Positions 16,771 through 24,777 of a stretch of 64,000 nucleotides of DNA are shown piece by piece. Positions within the stretch are counted from its first letter, which is position 1, and each line of letters opens with the position of its first letter. The notes under the pieces were generated by a model that did no database searches, was not told the DNA's origin, and saw nothing but the letters and a program-made list of their open reading frames with translations. Source of the DNA: G963667915 sp965197385 (lineage in GTDB: Bacteria; Acidobacteriota; Vicinamibacteria; Vicinamibacterales; UBA823); contig CBDANA010000007.1 of assembly GCA_965197385.1 (NCBI GenBank), positions 558,001-622,000 on the forward strand, written 5' to 3'. The position numbers and the translations under genes were made by a program.

Positions 16771-17244
16771 GACCGCGAGTTGTCCGCGAGCGTGGAGGCG
16801 CTCGTGGCCGGCCTCGACTGGGCGACTCGCGCCGGTGCCCGCCTCATCAACCTCAGCCTCGGGACGGCGCATGCCGCGCATGCCGACGCGTTGCGGGCGG
16901 CGGTCGGGCGCGCCACCGACACGGGCGCCGTCATCGTCGCTGCGGCGGCCGACGGCGACGTACGCTGGCTTCCCGGAACCCTGCCGAGTGTCGTGCCGGT
17001 CACGCTCGACTGGGACTGCCCGCGCGACTGCTATCGATGGTCCACTGTCGACGATGCGGTTGTCTTTGCGGCCTCCGGCTACCCGCGGCCGATTCCCGGT
17101 GTGCCGCCGCCACGAAACCTCAGGGGCCTGAGCTTCGCCGTGGCCAACCTGACGGGATTCACCGCGCGGGCGCTCCAGTCGTCTCCGGTTGAGGGGTTCG
17201 ACGAGGTTGTGCGGGTGCTGGTCGCCGGCTGCGAAGTGGCCTGA
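16771..17244 (+). pseudogene. qhpE: Subtilisin-like protease 3' half (qhpE-like), fused in frame to qhpA
   Basis: About 157 residues of an S8 protease: LVAGLDWATRAGARLINLSLGT, GAVIVAAAADGDVRWLPG, SVVPVTLDWDCPRDCYRW, and the serine motif LRGLSFAVANLTGFTARAL. The regions with the catalytic aspartate and histidine are missing. In known qhp operons qhpE encodes the protease that processes the QhpC subunit, with qhpD (radical SAM), qhpC and qhpB between it and qhpA. Here the in-frame joint implies a deletion that removed those three genes. The junction position is approximate. Confidence 0.65.
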
Positions 17245-17254
17245 ACGTCTTCCG

Positions 17255-18664
17255 TTAGCGCTGCCTGAACGTCTCGGCGGCGCCAGGGGCGGTGAACTCG
17301 ATCCGCTCGTCGCCGATGCTTCCGGTGACCTGGTAGGTGGCGCGCAGTTGCAGGAAGTCCATATCCCCGCCGAACGACCCGCGGTCCATCCGGGTCACCT
17401 CGGCCGCCTCGACGTCCAGCTCCATCGTCACGTCCACCTGGCGACTCCGGCCGCGCACGACAATCCGTCGCGGCCGATCGAGGTCCGGATCGTAATCTTC
17501 TTCGATCGTCACGCGCGTGGCGTAGCCGAGCGGTCCGTCGGGGCCGATTACCGCCAGCAAACCCGGCATCCGCGCCGGGTCGGCGGTGTCGGGCGGCGGG
17601 TACACCCGCCCGTAGACGAACGACACATCCTCGTGCTGCACCTGGCCCCATCGCCAGGAGACGCCCTCCCAGAAGCCCCAGTTGTGGTCGTGGTAGCCCC
17701 GGCCGCCGTCGAGCGTGACACGCTCGGTTCCGATCGTCAGGGCGCCGCCGATCGATCCGGACAGGGCGGGCACGACGTAGCCCGTGACCCAGCCGTTCGC
17801 GCCTTCGATCGAGAACGGCGGAAACGACTGGCCCGGCTCCGGGTCCAGCACGATGTCGCCGGTGAGATGCTCTGGCGCGTCGGCTGATCCAGCACCTTGA
17901 CGGGTCAAGTCGAGCGAGATCCGGTATCTCGTTCCATCGAGTCGTACCGTGTTCGCGCCGATGGTCAGGTCGGGTGCGCTTGCCAGCAGTGCCGGTTCGT
18001 CGATCTCCTCGGACGCGGCGTACGACGTCATCCGTCCGTTCCGGTCGAGCTGTAGCCGAACGCCGGCGAGCCGCCGCCCCGAATCGGTGCGCGGACCCAC
18101 CATGAACGTCAGGTAGAAGCGTGCTTCGTCGGCCTGACCGTTGAAGTACAGCCATTCGGCCCAGGAGTTAGCGCGGTGCGGGACGTCCGGGATCGGGTGG
18201 AACCGGTCCATTGCGCGCAGCACGTCGCCCGGGTCGGGGTCGCGCCAGGCCGCGTCGCGCGGAGCATCGACCCACGCCTCGATCGCGGCCGTCTCAACGT
18301 CGCCCAGCGCGCGCTCCAGGCTCGGAATGCCGCCGCTCGCCGTGATCCGGGTCGGGACGCCGTCGCGTACGAGATACAGCGTGTCCCGGACCCGGGGTGA
18401 GGCGGCCTCGACGTAGCGGTCGAGCGGCGAGGTGGACAGCACGTTCGACAGCATGAACCTGGCGCTGAATAGCATGTCGGTCGCGCCGCCAATGGAGACA
18501 TGGCCGCCCCCGACGAGTGCGGGCGATCGGGCCTGCTCGAGCATCACTTCACCGATGCCGAGCAGGCTCGCCATGACCGAGACCCCGAGGCCGAAGCCGC
18601 ACGCCAGAACGCTGCTGCGAACGGGCCGCGCCACCAGCGCGCGCAAGGCCAGTCGGAACATCAC
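17255..18664 (-). CDS. AttH/CrtC-like lipocalin-type protein with N-terminal membrane helix
   Basis: 469 residues. Residues 1-45 (FRLALRALVARPVRSSVLAC, then GLGVSVMASLLGIGEVMLEQ) look like the first helix of an FtsX-type ABC permease. From about residue 150 the CrtC/AttH double-lipocalin domain appears: SWAEWLYFNGQADEARFYLT, GYHDHNWGFWEGVSWRWGQV and YDPDLDRPRRIVV. AttH-type proteins accompany ATPase and permease genes in AttEFGH-like exporters. This gene overlaps the ATPase gene by four bases, so it belongs to the operon. Whether the lipocalin domain binds or chemically modifies a lipid-like cargo is unknown. Confidence 0.75.
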   Translation of the reverse strand: MMFRLALRALVARPVRSSVLACGFGLGVSVMASLLGIGEVMLEQARSPALVGGGHVSIGGATDMLFSARFMLSNVLSTSPLDRYVEAASPRVRDTLYLVRDGVPTRITASGGIPSLERALGDVETAAIEAWVDAPRDAAWRDPDPGDVLRAMDRFHPIPDVPHRANSWAEWLYFNGQADEARFYLTFMVGPRTDSGRRLAGVRLQLDRNGRMTSYAASEEIDEPALLASAPDLTIGANTVRLDGTRYRISLDLTRQGAGSADAPEHLTGDIVLDPEPGQSFPPFSIEGANGWVTGYVVPALSGSIGGALTIGTERVTLDGGRGYHDHNWGFWEGVSWRWGQVQHEDVSFVYGRVYPPPDTADPARMPGLLAVIGPDGPLGYATRVTIEEDYDPDLDRPRRIVVRGRSRQVDVTMELDVEAAEVTRMDRGSFGGDMDFLQLRATYQVTGSIGDERIEFTAPGAAETFRQR

Positions 18665-19347
18665 GGTGATCCCTCCGGCAAGATGGTGCCGTCGTGCATG
18701 CGCAGTTGGCGCGCCGCGCGTCGGGCGATTGTCGCATCGTGAGTCACGACGACAATGGCGTTGCCGTCGGCGTGGACCCGGTCGAGCAATTCCGCGATCT
18801 GCTCGCCGGTCTTCTCATCGAGCTCGCCGGTCGGCTCATCGGCCAGCAGCAGCCTCGGGCGGTTGGCGAGCGCCCGCGCCACCGCGACCCGCTGCATCTC
18901 GCCACCCGATAGCTGCGACGGCCGGTGCTGCGCGCGATGTGCGAGGCCGACGTAGTCGAGCAGCTCCGCGGTGCGCTCGCGGCGTTCGGCCTTGCCGATC
19001 CCGGCCTCACCCTGCGGCAACTCGACGTTCTCCCACGCCGTCAGCATCGGTAGCAGGTAAAACCGCTGAAAGACGAAGCCGATCCGCGTCAGCCGAATCT
19101 GGCTCCGGCGGGCATCGGTCAGAGCACTAATCTCTTCTCCTTCGAACCGCAGCGTGCCGGAGGTCGGTGTGTCCACCGAGCCAAGCAGGTGCAGCAACGT
19201 CGACTTCCCGCAGCCGGAGGGGCCGCTCACGGCGACGTACTCACCCGGATCGACCCGGAGCGAGACCTGTCGCAGCGCGGTCACCGGGCCGGCCGGCATC
19301 GGGAAGGTCTTGGTGAGTCCTGACGCTTCGACCACCGGAGTGTTCAT
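18661..19347 (-). CDS. ABC transporter ATPase, LolD/MacB type (AttE-like)
   Basis: 228-residue ATPase with Walker A SGPSGCGKSTLL, Q-loop GFVFQRFYLLP, signature LSGGEMQRVAVARAL and Walker B RLLLADEPTGELDEKTG, followed by VVVTHDATIA. The GELDEKTG after Walker B is typical of the MacB/LolD mechanotransmission class. It overlaps both neighbours by four bases, giving one operon with two FtsX-like permeases and the AttH-like gene. Confidence 0.92.
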   Translation of the reverse strand: MNTPVVEASGLTKTFPMPAGPVTALRQVSLRVDPGEYVAVSGPSGCGKSTLLHLLGSVDTPTSGTLRFEGEEISALTDARRSQIRLTRIGFVFQRFYLLPMLTAWENVELPQGEAGIGKAERRERTAELLDYVGLAHRAQHRPSQLSGGEMQRVAVARALANRPRLLLADEPTGELDEKTGEQIAELLDRVHADGNAIVVVTHDATIARRAARQLRMHDGTILPEGSP

Positions 19348-20546
19348 CCGACGACCTCGTTACGGAGCGTGGATGCGATCGGCAGCCGGGACGCCAGGTA
19401 GACCGGGTACACTGCGGCCAGTGCGCCAGCGGTGGCCAGAAGCGCGATGTGCAGCAGGACCGCCTGCGGCTGGACCACGAAGAAGTGCAGATCGGCCGGG
19501 ATGCCCGGCATGCTCTTCAGGATCCGGTCGAGCCAGATCGCCAAGGCGAGACCCAGCGGCAGCGCGAGCACACCACCGATGCTGACCATGAGTCCCGATT
19601 CCCAGAGCAGGTCCGCGGCGACGCGTCGCCGGCCGAAGCCCATCGCGCGCAGCGCCGCAATTTCGGCAAAGCGCTGGTTGACCGAGACGCTCAGCAGTAC
19701 TGAGATCAGCAGGAACGCGAAGGTCAGCGTGACGGTGGCCAGCACAGTCGAGATCTGTCGGAAGTAGGAGAAGCCGACGCGTTCGAACCGGTCGACGAGC
19801 TGATCGTTCGAGAAGACGTACAGGTCGGGACGAAGCTGCTGGATGGCCTCGACCGCCGCTTCCGCCGTGACGCTACTGCGCGACGCGACGAGAAACAGGT
19901 CGGCCTGGTCCTGTTCGCCGCCGCACGCCCGGTCGAAATCGGCGATTGTCACCGCGGCGGTGAGCTGCGATTCCGGGTCGAAGGGGAACGTGGCGATGCC
20001 GACCACCTCGAATTCCACGGTCGGCAGGATCGACCGCCGACCCAGGCACTCGCTGCGAACCGTGACGGTCTGTCCGGTCGACAGGCTCAGCGCCGAGGCC
20101 AGGTTCCGGTTGACCACGATCGTCGAGGCGTCACCGTCCGCCTCGCGCTGGCTGATGTCGGCGCCGTCGATGACCGTCCATGCGCCGTGTCCGCTGATGG
20201 AGCCGACTAGCGTGAAGTCCATCGGACGCCGCTCGGAAAGGACGACCTCGGCCTGTTCGATCCGCATCGGAATGACGACTTCGATCTCCTCCAACGCCTC
20301 GATTGCCGCCGCCGTGGCGGCTGCGTCACCGACCCTGGCCCCGGTCAGCGGCATCGACGATGTCGCCATCACGCGGGCGTCGAATCCGACCTCGCCGAGC
20401 AGGCCGCGAAACGAGATCAGCATACCTTGCGATAGCAGGAGCATGTCGAACAACAAGGCGCCGATCACGGCGACGCCGGCGATGGCAAGAACCGCACGCG
20501 CCGGCTGGCGACACAAGCTGTACCAGGCGAAGACGAATGAGCTCAT
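19344..20546 (-). CDS. FtsX-like ABC permease
   Basis: About 400 residues from ATG 20544-20546, which overlaps the stop of the upstream permease (ATGA). One N-terminal helix (residues about 10-35, ARAVLAIAGVAVIGALLFDM), a large periplasmic MacB_PCD-like region, and three C-terminal helices (STVLATVTLTFAFLLISVLL onward) form the type VII plan. The motif FAEIAALRAMGFGRRRV is the coupling segment between helices 2 and 3. Partner of the adjoining ATPase. Confidence 0.85.
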   Translation of the reverse strand: MSSFVFAWYSLCRQPARAVLAIAGVAVIGALLFDMLLLSQGMLISFRGLLGEVGFDARVMATSSMPLTGARVGDAAATAAAIEALEEIEVVIPMRIEQAEVVLSERRPMDFTLVGSISGHGAWTVIDGADISQREADGDASTIVVNRNLASALSLSTGQTVTVRSECLGRRSILPTVEFEVVGIATFPFDPESQLTAAVTIADFDRACGGEQDQADLFLVASRSSVTAEAAVEAIQQLRPDLYVFSNDQLVDRFERVGFSYFRQISTVLATVTLTFAFLLISVLLSVSVNQRFAEIAALRAMGFGRRRVAADLLWESGLMVSIGGVLALPLGLALAIWLDRILKSMPGIPADLHFFVVQPQAVLLHIALLATAGALAAVYPVYLASRLPIASTLRNEVVG

Positions 20547-21460
20547 CGGCGAATGAGGGCGAGCATCTCGCGGCGCAGCAGCGTCCAGGAGGCGACAACG
20601 CTCGCGACGATGCCGAGCGGCACGGACATGGCGACGCACTGCCAGGCAACCGTCGGCGAGATGCGAACGAAGACGAGCGCCGTGTCATAGCGCCATTGAA
20701 AGAACCGGTTGAATCCCTCTTCGCTGACCAATGCCAACACGATGCCGAAGGCGGCGCCGGATGTCGCGATGATCAGGCCTTCGATCAACACCTGTGTCAG
20801 CACCCGGCTTTTCTTGAGTCCGATGAGCCGGAGGGTCCCGGCCGTTTCCCGGCGCTCGTCGGACTGCATCACCATCAGCGCGAGAAGAAACGCCGTGCTG
20901 GCGAGGATGGTGACAATGGCGATCGCGAGATGAAACTGCTCGAGCACGATGAACGGATTGCCACGATCCGTTCGAGTCGTGGACCGAACGCTGACGCCGG
21001 GAACGCGTCTGACGATCGCTCGGGAGAATGTCGTTTCCTCCGCCGGATCGCGCAACGCGACGTTGATCGCGTCCACGGCCTCCGCCGCCTGCGGATCGTC
21101 AGGATCGGCGATGAGGTCGAGCATATCCGGCAGGTGCAAACGCGCTTCCAGGCGCTGCGCGCTGAACCGGATTGGGTCCGGGACCGGCTCGTAGACCCCG
21201 ACGATCTGGAACGATCGCGCTCCGATAGCGGTCTGATCGGGAGAGAGATCGACGACGTCGCCAATTCGCAGATCCTGAGATTCCAGGAGCTGACGCGAGA
21301 CCAGGACGTCCGGAACCGACGACGGCACACCGGCCGCGCCCACGGCGTTGGCCGGGCTGGCGGGCTGTGGACCACTTGTGGCCAGGATGCCGGACCCGAT
21401 GAGGCCGATGATCAGAGTGAGACCGACGATGGCGCCGCGCATGAGCGTCAAAAATATCAC
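20543..21460 (-). CDS. FtsX-like ABC permease (second subunit), possibly short N-terminus
   Basis: 305 residues. The start GTG at 21458-21460 or the ATG seven codons later gives an N-terminal helix (AIVGLTLIIGLIGSGILATS). The ectodomain has DVLVSRQLLESQDLRIGDVV and FQIVGVYEPVPDPIRF. C-terminal helices surround RRETAGTLRLIGLKKSRVL, the typical cytoplasmic coupling sequence. It is shorter than its partner and its periplasmic domain is reduced. First gene of the four-gene exporter operon, 26 bases downstream of another ABC ATPase gene on the same strand. Confidence 0.8.
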   Translation of the reverse strand: MIFLTLMRGAIVGLTLIIGLIGSGILATSGPQPASPANAVGAAGVPSSVPDVLVSRQLLESQDLRIGDVVDLSPDQTAIGARSFQIVGVYEPVPDPIRFSAQRLEARLHLPDMLDLIADPDDPQAAEAVDAINVALRDPAEETTFSRAIVRRVPGVSVRSTTRTDRGNPFIVLEQFHLAIAIVTILASTAFLLALMVMQSDERRETAGTLRLIGLKKSRVLTQVLIEGLIIATSGAAFGIVLALVSEEGFNRFFQWRYDTALVFVRISPTVAWQCVAMSVPLGIVASVVASWTLLRREMLALIRR

Positions 21461-21485
21461 GCCTGCTCGCAGGCCCGCGACGCTA

Positions 21486-22304
21486 TCATTCCGCCCAGGC
21501 CTGCCAGCGGCCGTTTCGTTGCTCGATGCGCAAGTCGATGTCGAAGCAGCGCGACAGGATCTCCCCCGTCAGCGTCCGGTCCAGCGGGCCGGCCGCCATC
21601 CGCCTACCGCCGGAGAGCATCAGAACGTGGGTGAATCCGGGAGGAATCTCGTCCACGTGGTGGGTGACGAGCACCGTCGCCGCAACCCCCGGGTCGCCCG
21701 CCAGCGCCGAGAGCGCGCCGACGAGGGTCTCCCGTCCGGCCAGGTCGAGACTTGCGGTGGGTTCGTCCAGCAGCAACAGGCCGGGGTCGGCCATGAGCGC
21801 GCGCGCCACCTCGACCCGTTTCCGCTCGCCGGACGCCATCGTGCCGAATGTCCTGTCTGCGAGCTGCGCACAACCGAAGCGCGCCAGAAGGCCACGCGCC
21901 TTCGCGTAGTCCGCCTCGTCGTAGTCGTGCCACCAGGTCGCCAGCGCGCCATACTTGGCGGTGACGACGACGTCGATCGCCGAGAGATCGGGACGCAGCA
22001 TGTCGGCGAGCCTCACGCTGGCGTAGCCGATCCGCCGCCGCAGCTCGCGCACGTCGGTCCGGCCGAGCCTCTCGCCGAGCACCTCGACGTCGCCGCGCAC
22101 CGGATGCTGGTAGAGGGAGGCCACCTGGCACAGCGTCGTCTTGCCGGACCCGTTGGGGCCCAGGACGATCCACCGTTCGCCGCGCGCCACTGTCCAGTCG
22201 ACATCGTCCAGGATCGCCCGGCCGTTGCGGACGACGGTCACGTGCCGAAGCTGTAGCGCGGCGGGCGCCTCGACGGTCTCGGTACCACGCTGGACTTTCA
22301 CCAC
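21486..22304 (-). CDS. ABC transporter ATP-binding protein (ModF/YlmA-like)
   Basis: 272 residues with Walker A VLGPNGSGKTTLCQV, signature TMASGERKRVEVARALM, Walker B LLLLDEPTASLDLAGRE and switch VTHHVDEIP. The single-domain ModF-like architecture with the W-H-D insert (WWHDYDEADYAKAR) matches stand-alone ATPases of the YlmA/ModF group. The GTG start and the first eight residues (VKVQRGTE) are encoded in a relic of the inverted-repeat element, so the ancestral start may have been lost or may lie at a later codon. Confidence 0.85.
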   Translation of the reverse strand: MVKVQRGTETVEAPAALQLRHVTVVRNGRAILDDVDWTVARGERWIVLGPNGSGKTTLCQVASLYQHPVRGDVEVLGERLGRTDVRELRRRIGYASVRLADMLRPDLSAIDVVVTAKYGALATWWHDYDEADYAKARGLLARFGCAQLADRTFGTMASGERKRVEVARALMADPGLLLLDEPTASLDLAGRETLVGALSALAGDPGVAATVLVTHHVDEIPPGFTHVLMLSGGRRMAAGPLDRTLTGEILSRCFDIDLRIEQRNGRWQAWAE

Positions 22305-22317
22305 GGGCTGCTAGTGG
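22275..22317. repeat. Right-end relic of the A-type inverted-repeat element
   Basis: 43 bases matching copy A2 positions 9376-9418 at 39 of 43, including a 26-base identical run that covers the whole terminal repeat (GGACTTTCACCACGGGCTGC at 22292 onward). No left half is present. The stop codon of the matrixin gene and the GTG start of the ABC ATPase gene both lie within it. Confidence 0.8.
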
Positions 22318-22960
22318 CGGGGTAGAGCGCCCTGAGCCGGCGCATGTCGTCGTCGGACAGGCCGGAGACACGCCGGATGTCGTCCCGGCCGGTCAGCTGG
22401 TCGCGGTAGCGCTGGAAGTAGGCGGGAATGTCGCCGCCGTGGCCGAAGAAATACATGATGTCGGCGAAGTCGGCGGTGTGCTCCAGCCCGAACCCGTGGC
22501 CGAGCTCGTGCAGACAGGTGAGATAGACGATGGTGTCGCGAAACAGCGGGTCGCGGGCGGCGATCTGCGGGCCGAGCGCGTGTACGTCAGGCATGACGAA
22601 GATAACGGCGCCGCGGCGGCCGTCCACGACGATCGGCCGCATTTCGCCGTACAGGCCGCCGGCGGGTGAGATCCACTGGAGGTGGATGAGAGCCGACTCC
22701 GGCTCCGAGACCGCCATTGTTATGTGGCCGTCGCTTGCCCGCTCCCACGCCTCTATCGCCCACCGCGCCAGCGTTTCGTCACCCGCGTGAAACCCCTCGA
22801 TCCCGGATCCGTCGCCGATGACGTAGGGAATCGGTCGGCTCGCGTCGAGCGTGTCGAAGAAAGGAAGGGTTCGCTGCCACGCAACGAGTGTGACCGCGCC
22901 GGCGACGACGGTTACGATGGCGACAATGGTGATGAGGAGCCGGTCTTTCAGCTGCGTCAT
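22298..22960 (-). CDS. Membrane-anchored matrixin-like zinc metalloprotease
   Basis: 220 residues from ATG 22958-22960. The N-terminal helix LLITIVAIVTVVAGAVTLVAW acts as signal or anchor. The zinc site is HELGHGFGLEHT (HExxHxxGxxH), followed by the Met-turn DIMYFFGHGG. This places it in the matrixin/archaemetzincin-like metzincins. The last residues ATSSPW and the TGA stop are encoded by the repeat relic, so the natural C-terminus has been replaced. Secreted or periplasmic protease; substrate unknown. Confidence 0.8.
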   Translation of the reverse strand: MTQLKDRLLITIVAIVTVVAGAVTLVAWQRTLPFFDTLDASRPIPYVIGDGSGIEGFHAGDETLARWAIEAWERASDGHITMAVSEPESALIHLQWISPAGGLYGEMRPIVVDGRRGAVIFVMPDVHALGPQIAARDPLFRDTIVYLTCLHELGHGFGLEHTADFADIMYFFGHGGDIPAYFQRYRDQLTGRDDIRRVSGLSDDDMRRLRALYPATSSPW

Positions 22961-23001
22961 TCTGAACCGTCCCGCGATGCGGCCATCCGAAGGATGGCCC
23001 A

Positions 23002-24729
23002 CTACTGAGAGCCAGCCGCGCCTGGGCCGCGCAGGATGCGACCCGGCATGGCGCCGGTATGCTGGCCCTCGGCGACGACCACCTGACCGTTGACGACGAC
23101 CCAGCGGACGCCGGTGGCGAGGCGCTGCGGATCCCCGAACGTCGCCGTGTCGGTAATCGCCTCCGGATCGAAGACGACGACGTCGGCCAGCCGGCCGGAC
23201 TCCAGCGCGCCCCGGTCGTCGAGGCCGAGGCGCAGCGCCGGCAGGCTCGTGATCTTGTGAACCGCCTCGGGCAGCGTCAGCACGCCCTGGTCCCTGACGT
23301 AGTGGCCGAGCACGCGGGCGAAGGTGCCGTACGACCGCGGGTGCGGGTGCGTGCGGCCCAGGACGCCCTCTGGCGCCAGCGCCGTGCCGTCGCTGCCGAT
23401 CGTCGTCCAGGGCAGCGCCATCGCGTAGGCGACATCTTCCTCACGCATACCGAAGAAGATCCCACCGGCCGACCCGTCCGCCCTGTCGATGATCTCCAGC
23501 AGCGCATCGGTGGGGTCGACGCCCATCGTCGCGGCGATCTCATGAAGCCGCATGCCCTGGTACTGGCGATGCGGCTCGTGCGGGGTGCGACCCACCATGA
23601 TGGTCTCCGGCGTGCTCCCACCGAGATCACGGGCCAGATCGGCCGCGACTTCGGTCCGGATGCGTGCGCGCGTCTCAGGATCTCGCAACCGCTCGACCAG
23701 CCGTTCCCGGCCGCCCTCCTGCGCCCAGTCGGGCAGCCGGGTGTTCAGCGTCGTCTGGCTCGCCGCATATGGATACAGGTCGGCGTAGATCCGGATGCCC
23801 GCGTCCTGCGCTTCCTCGATGAGTGCCGCGGCGTCCTGGATCGTCACGTCGGTGCCGCTGGGAACCGGACGCGCCAACGACCGCTTGAAGTGCAGGACCT
23901 CGACCTGCACGTCCGCTTCGCGGCCGATCCGGATCGCCTCGTTCAGCGCATCCAGCAGGCCGCTGCTCTCGTTCCGGATGTGCGAGACGTAGATGCCGCC
24001 GTGACGGCTAGCCGCCGCCGTCAGCCGGACGAGCTCTTCGGTGGATGCGTAGCTGTTCGGCGGGTAGATGAGGCCGGATGAGAGGCCAACCGCCCCCTGG
24101 CGCATCGCCTCCTCGACGTGCGCCTCCATCTGCGCCAGCTCGTCCTCGGTGGCCGGCCGGTTGTCGTAGCCGACGACGGCGGCGCGCACCTGCCCGGCGG
24201 CCACGGTCGAGAGGACATTCACGCTGGGCGGCTCCCGCTCGAGCCGGGCGAAATACTCGGCGAGCGTCGTCCAGTCCAACGTCAGGTCCAGCGCCGCCAG
24301 CGTGCGCTCCAACTCGGGCCGGGCCGGACCCAGCGCCGGGGCGGCCGAGTTTGCCTCGCCCAGCAGCTCGGTCGTGACCCCCTGCATCACCTTCGACAAG
24401 GCGCGGCCGTCGACGAGCAGCGTGTAGTCGGAGTGACTATGCATGTCGATGAAGCCGGGTGCTACGGTCAGACCGGTCGCGTCGATTGTCTCGGCGGCCG
24501 TGGAGGCCGAGAGATCACCGACGGCGGCGATGGTGTCGCTGCGAATACCCACGTCGGCCCGCACCGCCGGCGCGCCGGTGCCGTCCAGCACCTGTCCGCC
24601 GCGAATGACGAGATCGAAGTCGGGCAGTGTGCCGCACCCGAAGGTGATAAAGCCGACGAAGCCGACAAAGCCGACGATGGCGAAGCTGAGCCCGAACCGG
24701 AATTCCGCGTGACGCATGTCCTTCTCCAT
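23002..24729 (-). CDS. N-acyl-D-amino-acid deacylase (D-aminoacylase), exported
   Basis: 575 residues of the amidohydrolase superfamily. Metal-binding and family motifs: APGFIDMHSHSDYTLL, QGVTTELLGEANSAAP, GAVGLSSGLIYPPNSYAST, YVSHIRNES, VEVLHFKRS (lysine/histidine region), ADLYPYAASQT and TIGSDGTALAPEG with THPHPRSYGTFARVL. The N-terminal helix ends in ITFGCGT, a possible lipobox although not a consensus one, and contains a short VGF tandem repeat. Would hydrolyse N-acyl-D-amino acids or related dipeptides in the periplasm. Sits close behind the matrixin gene on the same strand (41 bases). Confidence 0.88.
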   Translation of the reverse strand: MEKDMRHAEFRFGLSFAIVGFVGFVGFITFGCGTLPDFDLVIRGGQVLDGTGAPAVRADVGIRSDTIAAVGDLSASTAAETIDATGLTVAPGFIDMHSHSDYTLLVDGRALSKVMQGVTTELLGEANSAAPALGPARPELERTLAALDLTLDWTTLAEYFARLEREPPSVNVLSTVAAGQVRAAVVGYDNRPATEDELAQMEAHVEEAMRQGAVGLSSGLIYPPNSYASTEELVRLTAAASRHGGIYVSHIRNESSGLLDALNEAIRIGREADVQVEVLHFKRSLARPVPSGTDVTIQDAAALIEEAQDAGIRIYADLYPYAASQTTLNTRLPDWAQEGGRERLVERLRDPETRARIRTEVAADLARDLGGSTPETIMVGRTPHEPHRQYQGMRLHEIAATMGVDPTDALLEIIDRADGSAGGIFFGMREEDVAYAMALPWTTIGSDGTALAPEGVLGRTHPHPRSYGTFARVLGHYVRDQGVLTLPEAVHKITSLPALRLGLDDRGALESGRLADVVVFDPEAITDTATFGDPQRLATGVRWVVVNGQVVVAEGQHTGAMPGRILRGPGAAGSQ

Positions 24730-24777
24730 GGGGTTGGCCCGTCAACAGTCGAGCCGCTAGGATAGCCCATAACAGTC

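Noticed and set aside
15922..17244. A stand-alone gene starting at the ATG 15922
   Set aside because: The preceding codons in the same frame encode the heme-binding part of QhpA across an amber codon, and the sequence after about 16770 is protease. It is the open part of a broken fused gene.
24650..24690. GCCGACGAAGCCGACAAAGCC tandem as a regulatory repeat
   Set aside because: It encodes the VGFVGFVGF part of the D-aminoacylase signal helix; it is a short codon repeat in a hydrophobic segment.
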